Source: Burhinus oedicnemus | Lineage: Eukaryota > Chordata > Aves > Charadriiformes > Burhinidae | Length of the DNA: 64,000 nt | Assembly (NCBI GenBank): GCA_008921705.1 | Contig: VFFE01007638.1 | Coordinates: forward strand, 1,555,675-1,619,674 | Reading direction: 5' to 3' | Shown: one piece after another, positions 50,169 through 63,900 of the stretch | Numbering within the stretch: position 1 is the stretch's first letter | Layout: every line of letters starts with the position of its first letter | The notes under the pieces: generated by a model | What the model was told of the DNA's origin: nothing | The model's input: the letters and a program-made list of their open reading frames with translations, nothing else | Database searches by the model: none | Made by a program: the position numbers and the translations under genes

Positions 50169-53100
50169 TCTTAGTTCCATATGCCTGGCCAGCAGAAAAT
50201 TATGAAGCAATAAAAGGCTTTGAATACCTCTTTCAACCTTCTGAAAACTTTGGTATCATTATTGTTTCCACATATTACACAAGACTATTTAGAAATTTGC
50301 ATTGCATCAGAAGTAGCATAAGCACAACAACATTTAACCTTGATAAACACAAACCAAAGTTTAAAGCACTGGTGACTTTCATATTCGCTGTCCCTTTTTG
50401 TTTTAATTTCCTAGTTCTTTTATATATTTTTGTCATTAAATTTCAAAGAGCACGTTCGAGTTGAGAAACTGAATCCCTCTGCATGTGTCACAGTTGCCAG
50501 CTGATAGACAGTGACTAGTGAAGGGAGATAAGCAATTAGTAAAGTAACCTTAATCTACAAGTTTAATGGACTTCACTCATCTACAAAGCATGCTCAGGAA
50601 GCTGTGGTCCCTTATAACCCAGTCGTGCACAGCTCTGAGCATCAGCTGGGGTGCACTTCCTGCCCTCTGCTCTCGGTGGCATCCCCAGCTCTCTGCTCCC
50701 TTTGAGGGTATGCAGCATCTCCTGGAGCTGCACCTTGGTGCACATTGAGGCAAGTCCCCAGGCAGCAGTTTTATCCCATTGAGCCATAACTGATTGTCCC
50801 CCCTTTCAGCTGCACAAAACGTGGCTTATGTTGAAGTCACTCACTGAATATATTGAAACACTGCTTTGAAAATGTATGCCTGTATTTTCAAAGTGAGGTG
50901 ACTTTCCATGTACAGCTGAAGCAAGATTTAGAGGAGATCAATGAAGCCTCTCTCAGCTGATACAAAAAAAAGATTGTGTACACTTTAGAATAATCAAAGA
51001 GTTAATCTAGTTTCATTCCTACATGACTAAAACTCACTGGTAGGCTTTTATTATGTTAATTTTCCAAACTTGCAAAGCAAAAAACTCTGTAAACTGAAAG
51101 TAACCAAAGGGGCTGTTTGGTAGAGACAGAAATGAACTATGTCTTTTGAAGTGTTCCAGAGAAAATGTGTTCAGAATATTTAAGTCTCAAGTGAGTTACC
51201 AAAGGTTATTCATTCACAAGTGAGATAAATTCATACCTGTCAAATTGTCTGGATCCTCTGTGTGATCACTAGGGCCTCAAATCATTTATTTTTTTCCCCA
51301 GTGAAAGTTCAATATTTTCACGTATCCAAATTTAGTAGCATTTCCTATGTCTGAAAGTAAATGAATTCATTTTCCTTTCATCTCACTTTCCACTTTTACC
51401 AGACTAGTGTGGAAAAAAAAAATAAATCCAGGTTGGCTGACATAAATCGTTTTTAAATACAATTTCACAGTGCAAACAGCCTGCAACCTCCTTACAACAG
51501 ATAGTATATTTGTAAATAGATTCTTTTTAGTAAACTTCCACAGCTGTCAGTGATATTAAAGGGGTGTGTAAAATATTATTTCAAACTAATTCAAGACCTG
51601 CTTAGCCCTTGAACACTTGTCCACTGCTTAAGTTCTCGTATGTGCAAAAGAAAGGTATATGAACCCAAAAACTTTCCTTCTTCTCCACTTCGATACTTGA
51701 TCCAAAAGGAATTATTATATGAAGCCTAAACTTGCCATATTGTAATAACATGAATCATTGTTTCCATCATGCAAAGTGTGGACTGAATTTGATATCAGCC
51801 CTGTGGATTGATGAAAATTCAGTGGAGCAGGGTTAAAAAAGGAGCAGAGGAGTCAGCAAGAATAGCAGAAACCTTACATTTTGAAAGAAAGAAGAGGTGG
51901 TCAGGGCAGGCAACAGAGAAACAGTTTGCTCGTGAAGCAAAACGGTTGACAGAAGCACTTACCAGGAGTCACATTACTGAGAGACACAAGAGAGAGAGAC
52001 TGATCCTGTGGACTTTTCCTGTATTTTCCTAACTGTTCTTTTTACTAACTGCACAGAGTAGCAATTTAGATTGTAAGTGGGTTCAAGGTCACAGTCACTG
52101 CATAGCAAAGTTTTTGTAAAAGAATATTTATTTTTAACACTTCTGACTGCTTGGCAAATAGCTTAATTTTATTTGCTTTCACAAAGAAAGAAAAGGAGGA
52201 AACAAGTCCCATATATCTTTCACATGCTTTATGGTTTGACATCAGGTGGACATTAAAAAGCCAGAATACAGTTTCTCAAATAATAATTCTTTTTATATTT
52301 TTGTATTCTGCACTTGTTACTTTTTCTGGTTTTATTGGTGAAGTGCTGTATTTTGCAGCATTTATGTCCTACCTTTTGCTGCATTTGGCATTTCAGTGCA
52401 ATGAAATATGATGGAATTTTGAATAAGGCAGTGGGACAAACTTCAGAAAACCTCTGTATACTTTCTCCTGCCTAGATAAGCAAATTCAGAGTTTTTACTT
52501 CTCCATATAGTATCATTAGATCTAACAATAATAGTAGAACAGTAAAATACCTTCAAGAATATATCTTTCATTCTATTCAATTTACATCTTTCTCGATAAA
52601 ACTGTAAATTCTCCCATTCAGTCACACTGATGTGGCTGACATCTTTTTTTCTGAAAATCCATGCATAATTTTTATTTTGAAATCTAAGCACTACTCCTCA
52701 AACCTCACTTAGGATACATTGGTTCTGAAAAATGCAGCTAACATTATCTACTGTTTTCATGATGTCTGATTCATGATGGGGAATAACTATTGGAGGAGAG
52801 TTAAAACAATGAAATATTCAATCAAAGCAAAAATGAAATATTCAAACTCCTAAGAACGAAAGATTGAAGTATTCCATACCTGTACCTTGAATAAGACTAT
52901 ATTGCTCCTTTGGATAACATTTTTTATATTTACATATGTAAGTTAGAATGTGTGTACACATGAAATATAAAAGGGTAATTCTATTATTATTCTTACAAAG
53001 GAACTTCTTTATTTGACCTTTTAGTATAATAAAAAGCTATTATATAAAGCTAAAAAAAAATAAATTCCGGGGTTCTGATAGTACTAATAGTGTACTGTTT

Positions 53101-56100
53101 ACGTTATTGTAATCCATTGTTGTAAAATTTACAAAGCTGACTTATTTTGATCCTGCTAAGGGGAGAATCTGGCCCAATGGGGTCAGAGAAGAATGTAGCA
53201 GCATATGTATATTGTATAAATACAAATAAAATAGATCAGAAGGTACTCAGAAGATGACAGCTACTTTAATTCTTAAAGGGCTTAGACTTCCAACCTCTTT
53301 GGAAATTATGAAATGAAGAATAACAAAAAAACAACCCCCCATTATTATCCAAGCACAAGTGGTATAAGATCATTTATCTTGATGGATGTCACCTTAGAGC
53401 ACATATTATCCCTATCTCTCAAAGTGTTTTTTCCCCCTTATTTCATCTCTGACATTCATTGTAAATTTAATGATCCACATACGATTTGCTGGTGTCTCAG
53501 TCTGGTGTTTTGAATCATGAAACTAGTGCTAAATTTATGGCACTGCAGTACCACTTAGTGAATCATTAAGCAGTACAGTGATTTTAATGATTTGGATCAT
53601 ACTGGACCTCATCACTGTATAATGAGGTTCCATTTAGTGTAAATTTTATGTAAAAATTCAATTTGCAAACCAACAACATGAAACTACAACATTTTTTCTA
53701 ACCTGACATTGTATTTATTTATTATGATTTCCACAAGTGTTTCACATGGGGAAAGAAAATGCTACCTCATTACAAAAATAATTTTTTACAGTCCTCGCAC
53801 CACTGAAAAATATGTACTTTTGGACTGGTGTTTTTGTAGAAATCTATTCTTAAACATAAAACTCTAGAGGGCTCAGCTGTGGTTATTAGAGTATGCCAAA
53901 TTAGACTACAATATTACTCATCTGGCTAAGCACTTGGAGAAGTGATCGTTCAAAGGGCTCCCAAACTCTTCTCTGCTGTCCAAGAGGATCCACCAGCACA
54001 GAGGAGAACATTCATTACTGCCCAGCTCAATAGCATTGGGTCACCCCACTACTGTTTCTATTATCAACTATGTTTCTCAAACCAAAGGTTTTCCATGCTG
54101 GATGTTTGTACCTTGCTTCTCTAAAATACACTGAAGGAAATGAATAGATATATGTTACCAACTCAAATACAAATTCCTCACTGTGAGCAGTTTTACACTG
54201 TAGAAAGTGTAATGGGTGCAATGGAGCTAATGTATTGTTAGAATAACTAGTGGTTCATATAGGAAGTTTTTCATTTGCAAACTAGTAATTTTAAACAATT
54301 TTTCAGCAAATTTTGCTTTTCAGGGTCATTTTCATCAAATAAAAATATCTAAAATATTCACAGATAATACTTGGATCATTCTATAATTCCATTTCATCTA
54401 ACTGCTTGGTAGTATTAACTAACATGATTGGGCCATAGTACTAAAACAGAAGAACCTTAACGGGAAGGAAGTGCAGTTCTTGAAAAGACTGATGGTTTTG
54501 CAGTTCTTCTGGTCCAGATGACATGCATTTGAAGAGCTTGAGATTTAGTAAATTAAATTATTACTGCACTACATTATTTTTGAGGTGGTGTAAAAAAGGG
54601 GGATGTACTAAAAATCCTTAAATTAATTGATCTGTTAGTTCAACAGCACATGGCAGTTCAGGCTCTCTAAGTACTCAACAGATGTCAAAGGTAAAAAAGA
54701 GGTGAATAGGATGAGAGAGGGCTTTTTCCTCCAAAGGAAAAATTAAAGCAATGAGAAATAGTCACCACGCAGTAAATCAAATGCATGTAACTGGCAAATA
54801 AGCAAAGTAACACAATCAGTCTTACAAAGTCTCCAAGAAACGCTCACGTTACAGAACATCCTAGAATGGTGCAGCCACTTTTTTCCATGCCTCCCCAACT
54901 CAGATGCCCATTACCAGACATAAAATGAAGAAATGTTCTGTTCAACAGCATCAGTGGCTAAGAAATATGTAAGACCTGTGCATTTTTTAAATGTAGAGGA
55001 ATATAACCGAGAGAGAAGCTCCTCTCAGCCTTTTAGCTTTCTTTTCCACGGTGCAGTTGTGGGCACAATATTTTATGGAACCAGGAACATCCAATAATCT
55101 GGCTTCAGAGACAGTACGTCTTGCTGTATAAAGTGTAGTTGCTGTGGCGTTGGAAAGAATAGTAGAGGAAACACAATATAAGATCTCTAGCAAACAATTT
55201 GAAATACAGCTTTTTAAAAAATTTACAGTTGATTCCACATTTACGTGTAACAGTGTTGTAACCACAGGACTGCTAGCCCTGCAAAGCAAAACCTGTATTT
55301 AGCCATATATGCAGTGCCCAACGCATTTTTGCTACTATAGGTTTAGGGAATAATAAGGCTTGCTTTTATCTAGGTGAAGGGATATACATGTGCACACTCT
55401 CACATATAACAGATTCAATAATACTCTCATACACAGGATGGCGGGTACCAGAGCTAAACAAGCCCAGTTTCCTATGGATTTGTGTGTCACAGCTGATACC
55501 CTCTCCTGTTACAGATGCTTCACTTTCCAGTGAACCTTTCCTGCTCACAGAAAGCACATCTGTTTCATGTGGATTCTCTGATGTCTAATGATGGTTGAGC
55601 AGTGCCTGCAATCTTTTCTTCAGCTGGGTCACTAACAGAGTCTCCCTCTTCAACTTTGCAATCTACATTACACATTTCCACAGACTCGTGATCCGTGAAA
55701 CCTATACTCTGCTGCAGAATTCGGTCAAAACTAACTAAAGGGTATTAAGAGAGGAGGGGTTGAGGGAAATAGTCAAACAGAACTAGACCAAGATAGCATA
55801 AATGTGGAAGACCTTTTTCCTTTGTAATCAAAATCAAAACAGAAAGTTGGGTTAGCGGTTTCCTCAAAGGCTATCTTTTGTTTAAATTAGGTGGAACATT
55901 TTAATTTGCTCTTGCCATGATCTCAAAACTTCATAGCAACAAGATTTTTTTAACAAGCTGTATCAACCCAGCTCAGCCAGAGCATTCATATGAATTGGCC
56001 TGCAATTTTTCTTTCAAGTGGGTGCAGCAAAACCACAAAAAGGCTTTGGAATCTCTGAAGGGTTCTTCTATTATAGTACAAGCCAGAACAAAAAAACTTT

Positions 56101-59100
56101 TTAAAGAGAAAAATCTGGTCTGCCAGGCGAGACAAAGTAAACTGAGGGTTGGCAAAGGTACTCCAACATGCACCTCTGCCTGACACTCTGCAATTCCCAG
56201 CTTCTGGTTTCCCAATGAAGAAAGGTTTCTGTGGATGAATAAAGGTCTACTCATCCATCAGTCCTAGTCAGTTCCTGGCCATTAACAAATCTCTGGTCAA
56301 TTTTAGCCAAGCTTGGTAGAATAATAGAAGAGCCAAAGATAATTAATTGGAATAAGTCTTTCAAGAGTTAGCAGGTGGGCTATGAATGGTCTCCAGAGGT
56401 AGCCATGAGCCTACTGACTTAACTGGTGCATGCAGATGGCCTGCTGGCACACATGTGGTCAGTGAGCCCCCTGTGGCCACTGTGGCCACTTGCCCAGGCA
56501 GGAGTTCGAGTGTATGGGAGGTGACCGTGGGCACTATAGCAAGAGAAGAATTTCTAGGAAGCTTGAAAGAGAATTGAAGGTGCTGTAGTAGGAAATGGAA
56601 TTATTTTGTGCCTTTAGAATATGTAAGATTTACATCCACAGGTGACTAAAAATCTCCACAACTCAGTGAAAACTTGCTTCCTCTTATTCTGTTGTCTTAG
56701 CAAATTAAGTGTACATAGTTAGTGAACAAGTGACAGCCTACCCTTTGGAAAACAGGAACTACAGGGTAGCAGCAGCACCAGTTATAGTTGTTTTATTGCG
56801 AGGACTTTCTCTGGTCATTCAGATTACCCAAGGTATCTGGACCATACAAGCAGTGTGACCCATACAAGCAGTGTTCATAACAAATAATAATTTGAGAGAT
56901 TCCTCAGCAAAGATTAGCTAACTGACAGGGTAGCATGACAGCTTTTTGTTGGTTTCCTGAGCAGCTTTGTTCCAGCTCATACAGAGCACACAGTTCATGC
57001 AACACAGAGATTAGAAACCTAAACAGATACCAAACAAAGCTTCAAAGCAGATAACATGACACTATTCAGAAAAAAATTATTGTTGTAGTTTTTGGGATGT
57101 GAGAAGGTAATGGTGTTCAGAAAAATACCCTACTACTATTGTCAAAGGTGACTTGTGATTCTGGCCAGCAGTCTAAAATATCTCAAAGGTCAATGTATGT
57201 TTCAGAATATTTCATGTAAAACAGACACTTTAAAAGCAATTTGAATTATCCACCTCATAAATCAGCATTTTTTAAAAATGTTGGCTGGAATCTATCTGAA
57301 GCTTGAGTCATTTCTCTTACAAAGTGTAGATCAGTCATTTATAGTCTTTATTTTAAGGGTAAGACCAAAGCTAAAAAGTTTCAAAAATGCAGTTTCTAAA
57401 TGTGAAATTATTATTTTGTGGCTGTGGATTTCAAAAAGAAGGACCCAAGAAAACACTGAAAACAAAAAACCCAACAAGCTACTCCTCCTTACACACACAC
57501 AAATCCAAGTTTAATCACAGATGAACTAGAGGATGAATAGCATTTGAATACTTGGAAGTCTGTATACTCTTTGATTTCAGACAGCTTTGTTTTGCCAACT
57601 GCATTTTCAAGCAGCCGAGGACAAAAATAATAGACACAGTAAACTTGTTTTTGGCATCTTAACCACAATATGACTAGATAAACTTGTATTTTTCTAAGTT
57701 TTTATTCAATCATTTGTTGTAATAACAAGTAATTCTTCTGCTTAAAATGTAAGTTGTATGCTGCTTATTTAAAACACAGTGTAATGTATTACAACTTAGT
57801 TAACTGGGACTAGTTATGTATCAGGGCGTTGTCATCTCCAACATCAGCTTAGTGTGTTTTATTCAAGATCATAATGTACTTGGCATGATCTGATTTTTTT
57901 TTTTTTTTAATCTGGCATGTAATAAAAATCTCTATCATAAAACCAAAGAAAACTTTCCCATGGGAAGAATTTCCATCTCTTTGGTCACTTGCATTTTTTC
58001 AGGATGCTTGTCTCTTCTACACACAAAACCACCAGCCATTTTACCTACAGTGCTACCTCTTCTTATATGATCTTAATTTTATGGTTTAGTAGCAACTAAC
58101 CATATGAAAACCAATAACAAGCAGAAATTTGTTTGCAAATGGCATGACTAATATCACAAGAAAGCCTAAATGAAAATGACAATGAAAAGCAGGATTCTGA
58201 TTCTGATTCACCATCAGCCTAGTAATCCAGGGAGGTATTTGGATAAAGTAAGAAGTCCTATTTATAAGAACAAGTGGACTGCAAAAGAAATGGAGACTTC
58301 ATTAATTCTGAGGCTGCAAATGAATTTCTGGTACTTAAAAACCTCATATTTCTCCCTTCACAGACATTTGCTTTCCACAATATTTTCAATGCAGGCACTT
58401 TTGCTCCCTTCTTTCTCTACACCCTCCACGATATTAACAAAAAGTAACAATATAAACATTTATAGTGTAAGTGTTGGTACACATATACATGTACATGCAT
58501 TTAGTGTACTATGTTGAAGCGATGGTAATGGTGGAAAACTTTTGGAGATAGTCCAGTTTTTATGAAAACCTCAAGGAACCTTAACTTAATGAACACAAGA
58601 ACGTAGTTAAATAAATTGTTTCCTATACTGCTGCTATTTATTTACTTTGATATTGAGTTGTAAAATATTCTTTTTAACATTAAGAAGCATGGGATACAAC
58701 ATGATTTATTCCAAACCTCTGAAATTTGTTGGTAGCCCATTGTTGATCTTATCATTCAGATTTTAAAATATCTGATCAGGGATTTTTTCTGCTCTAACAG
58801 TTTTAATTTTGCAAGCCACTGGACCTTAATGTGAGCTAATCTCTTTACCTATTTTGTATGTGTGTGGGAGAAATCTAAGAAGGTTTTTTTGTTTAAAATA
58901 ATGAGTTTATGTGCATGCACAGCAATTACTGACATTTCATAAAGTTCATATTACTGTTCTGTATATCTCAAATGTCTGTATCAGAGCACCAAAGAGGAAA
59001 AAAACACTTTGGAAACAGAGCCTGAATGAGACGCTAGGTTAATATAGGAGTGAGTCCATTTTAATAGCACAATTTTTGCTTTATTGCGTTGTACTTCAAA

Positions 59101-59869
59101 GAAAGTTGAACATAATTGGTTTCCATTTTCCTCCTCTTTTACGCTAATAAAAGTCTGTGCTAAGGATATTCTGCCATGGAAAGTAAATATATCCTTTCTT
59201 GTACCACATACAGAAACTATTGGAAGAGTTGCATTAGAATTAATGAGTGATGCATGGCCAGGGAATCCTTAAAATAAGAGGAAGATAAGTGGATTCATGC
59301 CTATAAAGCTGTTTAAAAACCGACAAAAGTGAAAGAAGCAAGTTTAGGAACATCACAAAAACCTGTGGTGGTGTTAATATACAGATACAAGGTATCAGAC
59401 CATATCTGAAGTTTCTACTTAGCTGTGACTTCTACACAGCTGCCCAATAAGTTTCTGAGTGCTTGAGCCCTGTCCAGTGTCAACTACAACATGACCTAGA
59501 TTAGTTCACATTCTGATGCTTTGGACCATAAAGGATTGTATTGGTTTCCATGTTTTAACACTGACTTCTCAGTCAGCACTTAATGAAGAACCAAAATCTA
59601 TTTAGTGAACATCAATTGAGAATTTTGCAAATGAGAAAGAAGAATAAAGTTGAAAAACAAGAGAAGTACTGTAAAATAACAATAATAATAACAACAGTAA
59701 TAATGGGAAACTCCTCAAGCCTAGATTTTAAGCTGCCATTTTCTTTCAAGGGTCCTGCAAAGTTTGAAATCACACGTAGGAATGCAGTCTTATAATACTT
59801 TTGATATATTCTCATTACGAGACAATCTAAACAGGCAAAGTCCAACTACGTATAAACTTAACTACCCAA
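50169..59869. other. Long unique stretch, one decayed coding-like segment
   Basis: No interspersed repeat is recognised. Local features are a G+C-richer block at about 50580-50780, two GTGGCCACT copies side by side at 56473-56490, and T15 at 57894-57908. The coding-like segment at 54985-55737 is described separately. Everything else is AT-rich with short motif-free frames. Confidence 0.5.
54985..55737 (-). pseudogene. Decayed coding-like segment, unidentified
   Basis: On the minus strand, a long pyrimidine tract ending TTTAG (55775-55735) resembles a 3' splice site. It leads into a frame open for about 50 codons (reading in part FTDHESVEMCNVDCKVEEGD). Near 55573 the frame shifts by one base into a second open run (SRKGSLESEASVTGEG...), which ends at TAA (55365-55367). 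From 55289 a third run of about 98 codons follows, with another AG-ended pyrimidine stretch just before it. The composition is acidic and Ser-rich like a disordered protein. The frameshift and stops suggest an inactivated gene segment if real. I recognise no family. Adjacent open frames of this size can arise by chance here. Confidence 0.22.
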
Positions 59870-60690
59870 CTTGCACTTTATCAGCCTTCATGATTTTGTG
59901 AATCTCAGCTGTATCATCCTCAATCTTCTCCTCTAAAAACTGAAGAACACAAGCCTTTTAATTCTCTCTTCATAAATCAGCTACTATGTCTCCTAATTCT
60001 CCATACTCTCCTAAAATCCATTATGTCCTTTTATGAAGAGGCCAGAAGTACCCACAATAGTCAAGACGTCGAGCCAACAGTCTTATGCAGCAGGAAAATG
60101 AGAGCTTCTGTTTTGTCCTTCCTTCCTTCCTTTCTTTGAGATGACCAACATTTTGAAGGCTTATTTTTTGGGGTTCCCCTACCCACAAGCTGATGATTTC
60201 AAGGACTATCAACCTTTCGAATAGGTGTGACTTCCAGGTCTGTGTTCAGCATGATAAAGATATAGTTTAGATTTTTTTTTCCCTATATGCTTTACATTTA
60301 TCTGCACTGAACTTCATTTGCCATGTTTTTGTCCACTGGATCTGATTTTTTAGATCATTCTGGAGTTCCTTATCATTGGTGTAACATTTTACTCAAAAGG
60401 GTATCATCTACAAACTTAGAAATTGCTTGGTCTAGTCCCTTCTCTGGATCATTGATGAAGATGTTCAATAAAACTGGTCCAACCAACTATTCATGTAGTA
60501 TCTCAGCATGGTTTTATCTCTATTCTGAAAAGGAGCTAGTAAGGCTTTTCCTTTGTTTGTTATCTCTTAACCAACTTCCGTAAAGGAACATTTCTTCTCA
60601 TCCTGTGGCAACTCAGTTTCTTTAAATGATGAAAAAACCTTGTCAGAAATGTTCGAATACAGAAAACTTTCCAGACCTCTGTAAGAAAGG
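59870..60690 (-). mobile_element. Ancient CR1/L3-like LINE, RT to C-terminus (minus strand)
   Basis: On the minus strand the translation reads GPVLLNIFINDPEKGLDQAI then SKFVDDT (catalytic Asp pair at 60403-60408), followed after a frame break by WQMKFSADKCK. Further 3', near 59930-59870, come EEKIEDDTAEIHKIMKADK-like residues. This is the correct order for a CR1/L3-clade RT. At the 5' side, 60500-60690 is the degraded antisense of the palm start. The copy has many indels and a (CCTT)n tract at 60117-60137. It is clearly older than the five CR1 copies with tails. Confidence 0.8.
60117..60137. repeat. Short (CCTT)n tract
   Basis: About five tetranucleotide units within the ancient LINE. The tract is minor. 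Confidence 0.85.
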
Positions 60691-60881
60691 TGATGCATAT
60701 TTAATGTAAATAGCTATTACAAATTCCACAGGTTTGAGGGGTTTTTTATCATTTTTATCAAAAGCTATAATCTTGGCAATTTTCCTAGAAGACCAAAATA
60801 GCAACAAAAGTTTCCTATGTTAAAAACAGTTGCCACAAATAAAAGAAATGCATGGAATTTCATACTTTTACTTGAAATGCA

Positions 60882-60975
60882 CCATATGTCCTCTAATACC
60901 TATGCACAATAGGGTGCAAGTTTAATGACTTGCTTTCTGTGCCCCTGTTGTAATTAGGTATTAGAGGACATATGG
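60882..60975. repeat. 94-nt hairpin with perfect 21-bp outer arms (MITE or pre-miRNA-like)
   Basis: The outer arms (60882-60902 and 60955-60975) are perfect 21-bp reverse complements; the left begins CCATATGTCCTC. After a 3x3 internal loop, ACAATAGGG (60906-60914) pairs with CCCTGTTGT (60943-60951), including one G-U. After an asymmetric bulge (one base versus nine), GCAAGT (60916-60921) pairs with ACTTGC (60928-60933), leaving a 6-base loop. About 36 base pairs in 94 nt is the size of a pre-miRNA and also of a palindromic MITE. No target-site duplication is obvious. Outside the arms, TGCA (60878-60881) can pair with TGCA (60981-60984) across a 5-base bulge. Confidence 0.75.
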
Positions 60976-63900
60976 CATGGTGCAGCCCTAGCAGTGAATT
61001 TTGTTGTTTTGATGGTTTTCTGCTACAGGCATAACATTACTTCAATGATGATATTGTTGAGAGAATTCATTCACATGTTGATTTTGAGCTTTGAGACTTG
61101 AAATTCCTTTCAGATTACACATACTTATGGAATCTCAAAAACCAAATATATAAATAGTATCAACAGGTGAATTATCAATAACAGAAGAGCATAATCAGTT
61201 CAAAGAATATAATTTTAGACACCATAGTGAATGCTGCATTTATTGTGCTTCAAATTGTAGTCGGAGTTCAGCATTCAGTTCAGAGTTGAAGGAGTGGCTG
61301 TCTCTTTCCCTTTCAAAAGCTTCTCCTTTCACATGCATGCATGCTCCCCAAATAAGCATCCAGCCTCACATCTTTCACCTCACATCTGATGTGTAACCCC
61401 CAGTTCTCCCTCTCATACTTAAATCCCTGAGTTATGTTACCTTTGGTATCTGCTCTTTTTATTCAGCGAGTCTGACTGAGCTTCGACATATTTTTTATTA
61501 TAGGAATCTGTGGTTGGTCATTGCCTGGTACAGAGATGATACAATCTTTTTTAAAAAAATTGTTTATTTTGCAGATATAAACAAACTATGTATGGATAAG
61601 GTATTCAAAAAAGTGAAATAAATCTCAAGATGATAAAAAAAGGATTTTAATGAGTTAAGTCAGATTGCCCTATACACATTCTTTACTCTTGTAATGTCAT
61701 TTTTAACTAGTATATGAAATTTATTTCTAAAGATGATACATAAACATAAAGGCTTTTTTGTCTTTTTTTTTTTAATTTTTTTTTATGCCTGGTATCAGAC
61801 CACACAACCAAGTGTTTTTCAGTCGCTGTTCTTCAGGCAAGATGAATTTGCCATGTGTTTCAGAGGACATATGGTATCTCAGTAATTCATACTGCACCAA
61901 CCTCCTAAACAGATTAAAACATTTCTTCTTGCATGACAAAAGCTGACACTCTGTTTCCCCGGCTGATAATCTAGGGGACATTAGTAACATGCAGCGGTAG
62001 AAAACTGTATCAACATATAATATTTCACTAGTACATACAACAGGCACCAGTTTTGCCAAGAGTCATGATTTTATCATGAATCCTGTAATAGTTAATTTTT
62101 TACCCAAAGTATTCATTCTTGAACAGTGTAAATACATTAGAATCTTAGTTTGTGTGTATTTTATGAATATGTCACTGTCTTTACCAGGGGCACTGAAAAC
62201 ATGATTCTAATGCCCCTGAAAAGATTAACATGCAGAGATGAAAGAAGAACTACTGAATTTTATTGCTATTTTATCTCATGTTATTTACTACAGTTTAATA
62301 TCTATGGAAGGAACGATTCAAAATCTTTTAATTTGGGGATTGGCATCACCGTACTGAATCATAGTGCTACTAATCAATAGCGTCTTAAAATTAAAAAGAA
62401 AGAATTAAATTACTTCAAAATGATCATAATCTACCAAAAATATGAGAGAAGCCAAGAGAGAGCAAACACCGAAATCTGTGAAGTATTGTCACTGCTTCTT
62501 TTGATTGACGATACAGTTTCAAGAGGGGCATTAATGTTTGTACCCACATTTTCAATTTTTCTTTTCGAGTGAATTCTGCAAATAACTATCCTAAGATGTA
62601 TAGAAATCTTAGAAAATTTACATTAAAAACTCTATACAAGTGTCTAACATTTGACATCAAATCTGTCAGGTAGAAGTTGTGGAGTTTTTAAGTCAGCACT
62701 ACTTTTTTTGACTGAGGGTATCTCGTCACACAGAACTTCTTCAAGTCCTCATTCTTAGAAGTACTCGTGGTTGCTTGCCCCTGTCCCAGTGAGCACTAGG
62801 AGCAGATCACAGTGCCTAGAGCCTCCCAAATGAGCCATGAAGACTGATAAAATACGATCTCAAGTAGCTGCCGGCACCTCCCTGTCAAGCTTACTAATGA
62901 GTGCTGTGTTACTGCGAGAGTCAACTGTCACATTATCTCCAAGCTAATAAACGGATCCGGTGACAAACAATACACAAACAAAAAGAAGCTGATAGAGGAT
63001 CTTTCCTTTTAATTCCATCTCTGCATATCCCTAGGACACAATCAAATTGCTGGCAGAGGTGATTTTCATGTTGTGGAAGGAAGTTTTTCACTGTTCGCTG
63101 GATTATGCATTTATTTAGTTTTAGTTATAAGCAATAGAAGCCAGATAAGTGAAAATATTGTGTTTCTTTGTTTAAAAGTTAAATCTGGTGAATACCTAAC
63201 ATTTGAGAAAGTCGACTATTTCCAAAACCAATTTTCATGCTTCTCACTGTTTCCTGGTTGTAATGATGACTGGAAACAGATATACCAAATCTCAGGATGG
63301 AAATCTTAGCTGGGGTATTCCCTGCACTAGAAAAAAACAACAGAAAGGATAATTACCTACAAAAAGTGGGTCACAGAAAAATTCATTCCTGAAGATTCAT
63401 GTAAGATTTAAGGAATGGCAAGGTACCTGTGTAACCTTAATTCAGCACCCTTGCTGAGGGTCATTAAAATGGTTTGAACATTGGCAATTCCCAAAGTCCT
63501 TCTCCTCCTGATGCCACCTACCAGTCAATGGATTTGTGTAACACCAAATATGTGAGGAAAGCAAGTTTCTAAGCAACTGTTAATATCACTTGCCAATTCT
63601 ACATCTCTGGAACTCAACGATGCTCATTTCCAAGTTACTTTGGAAGTTACAAGTAACTTACTATAGCTGAGAAAACTATATCATATATTTCTTTGTGCAT
63701 AGGTCGTACAATAAAGAAGCTCCAAATTTACCATACCCTCAGTACGTAATTTCCCAATGAAACAGAAAATAAAACAATAAAGAAAGGAAGGAAAAAGAAA
63801 AAGAACTAATGAACAAAGCCAGGAAACACATCATACAAAACCATGAAGAGTGAAAACAAACTCTTCTTCCTTGTGAACTAGACTCCAGTGGGAGTGAGAT

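Noticed and set aside
54515..54550. GPDDMHLKSLR reading similar to the LINE RT start
   Set aside because: Only about a dozen residues match and no further RT blocks follow.
55560..55610. Zinc-finger-like LIRHQRIH reading on the minus strand
   Set aside because: About 23 bases resemble a C2H2 linker, but there are no Cys/His pairs at the required spacing, and the frame conflicts with the longer open run.
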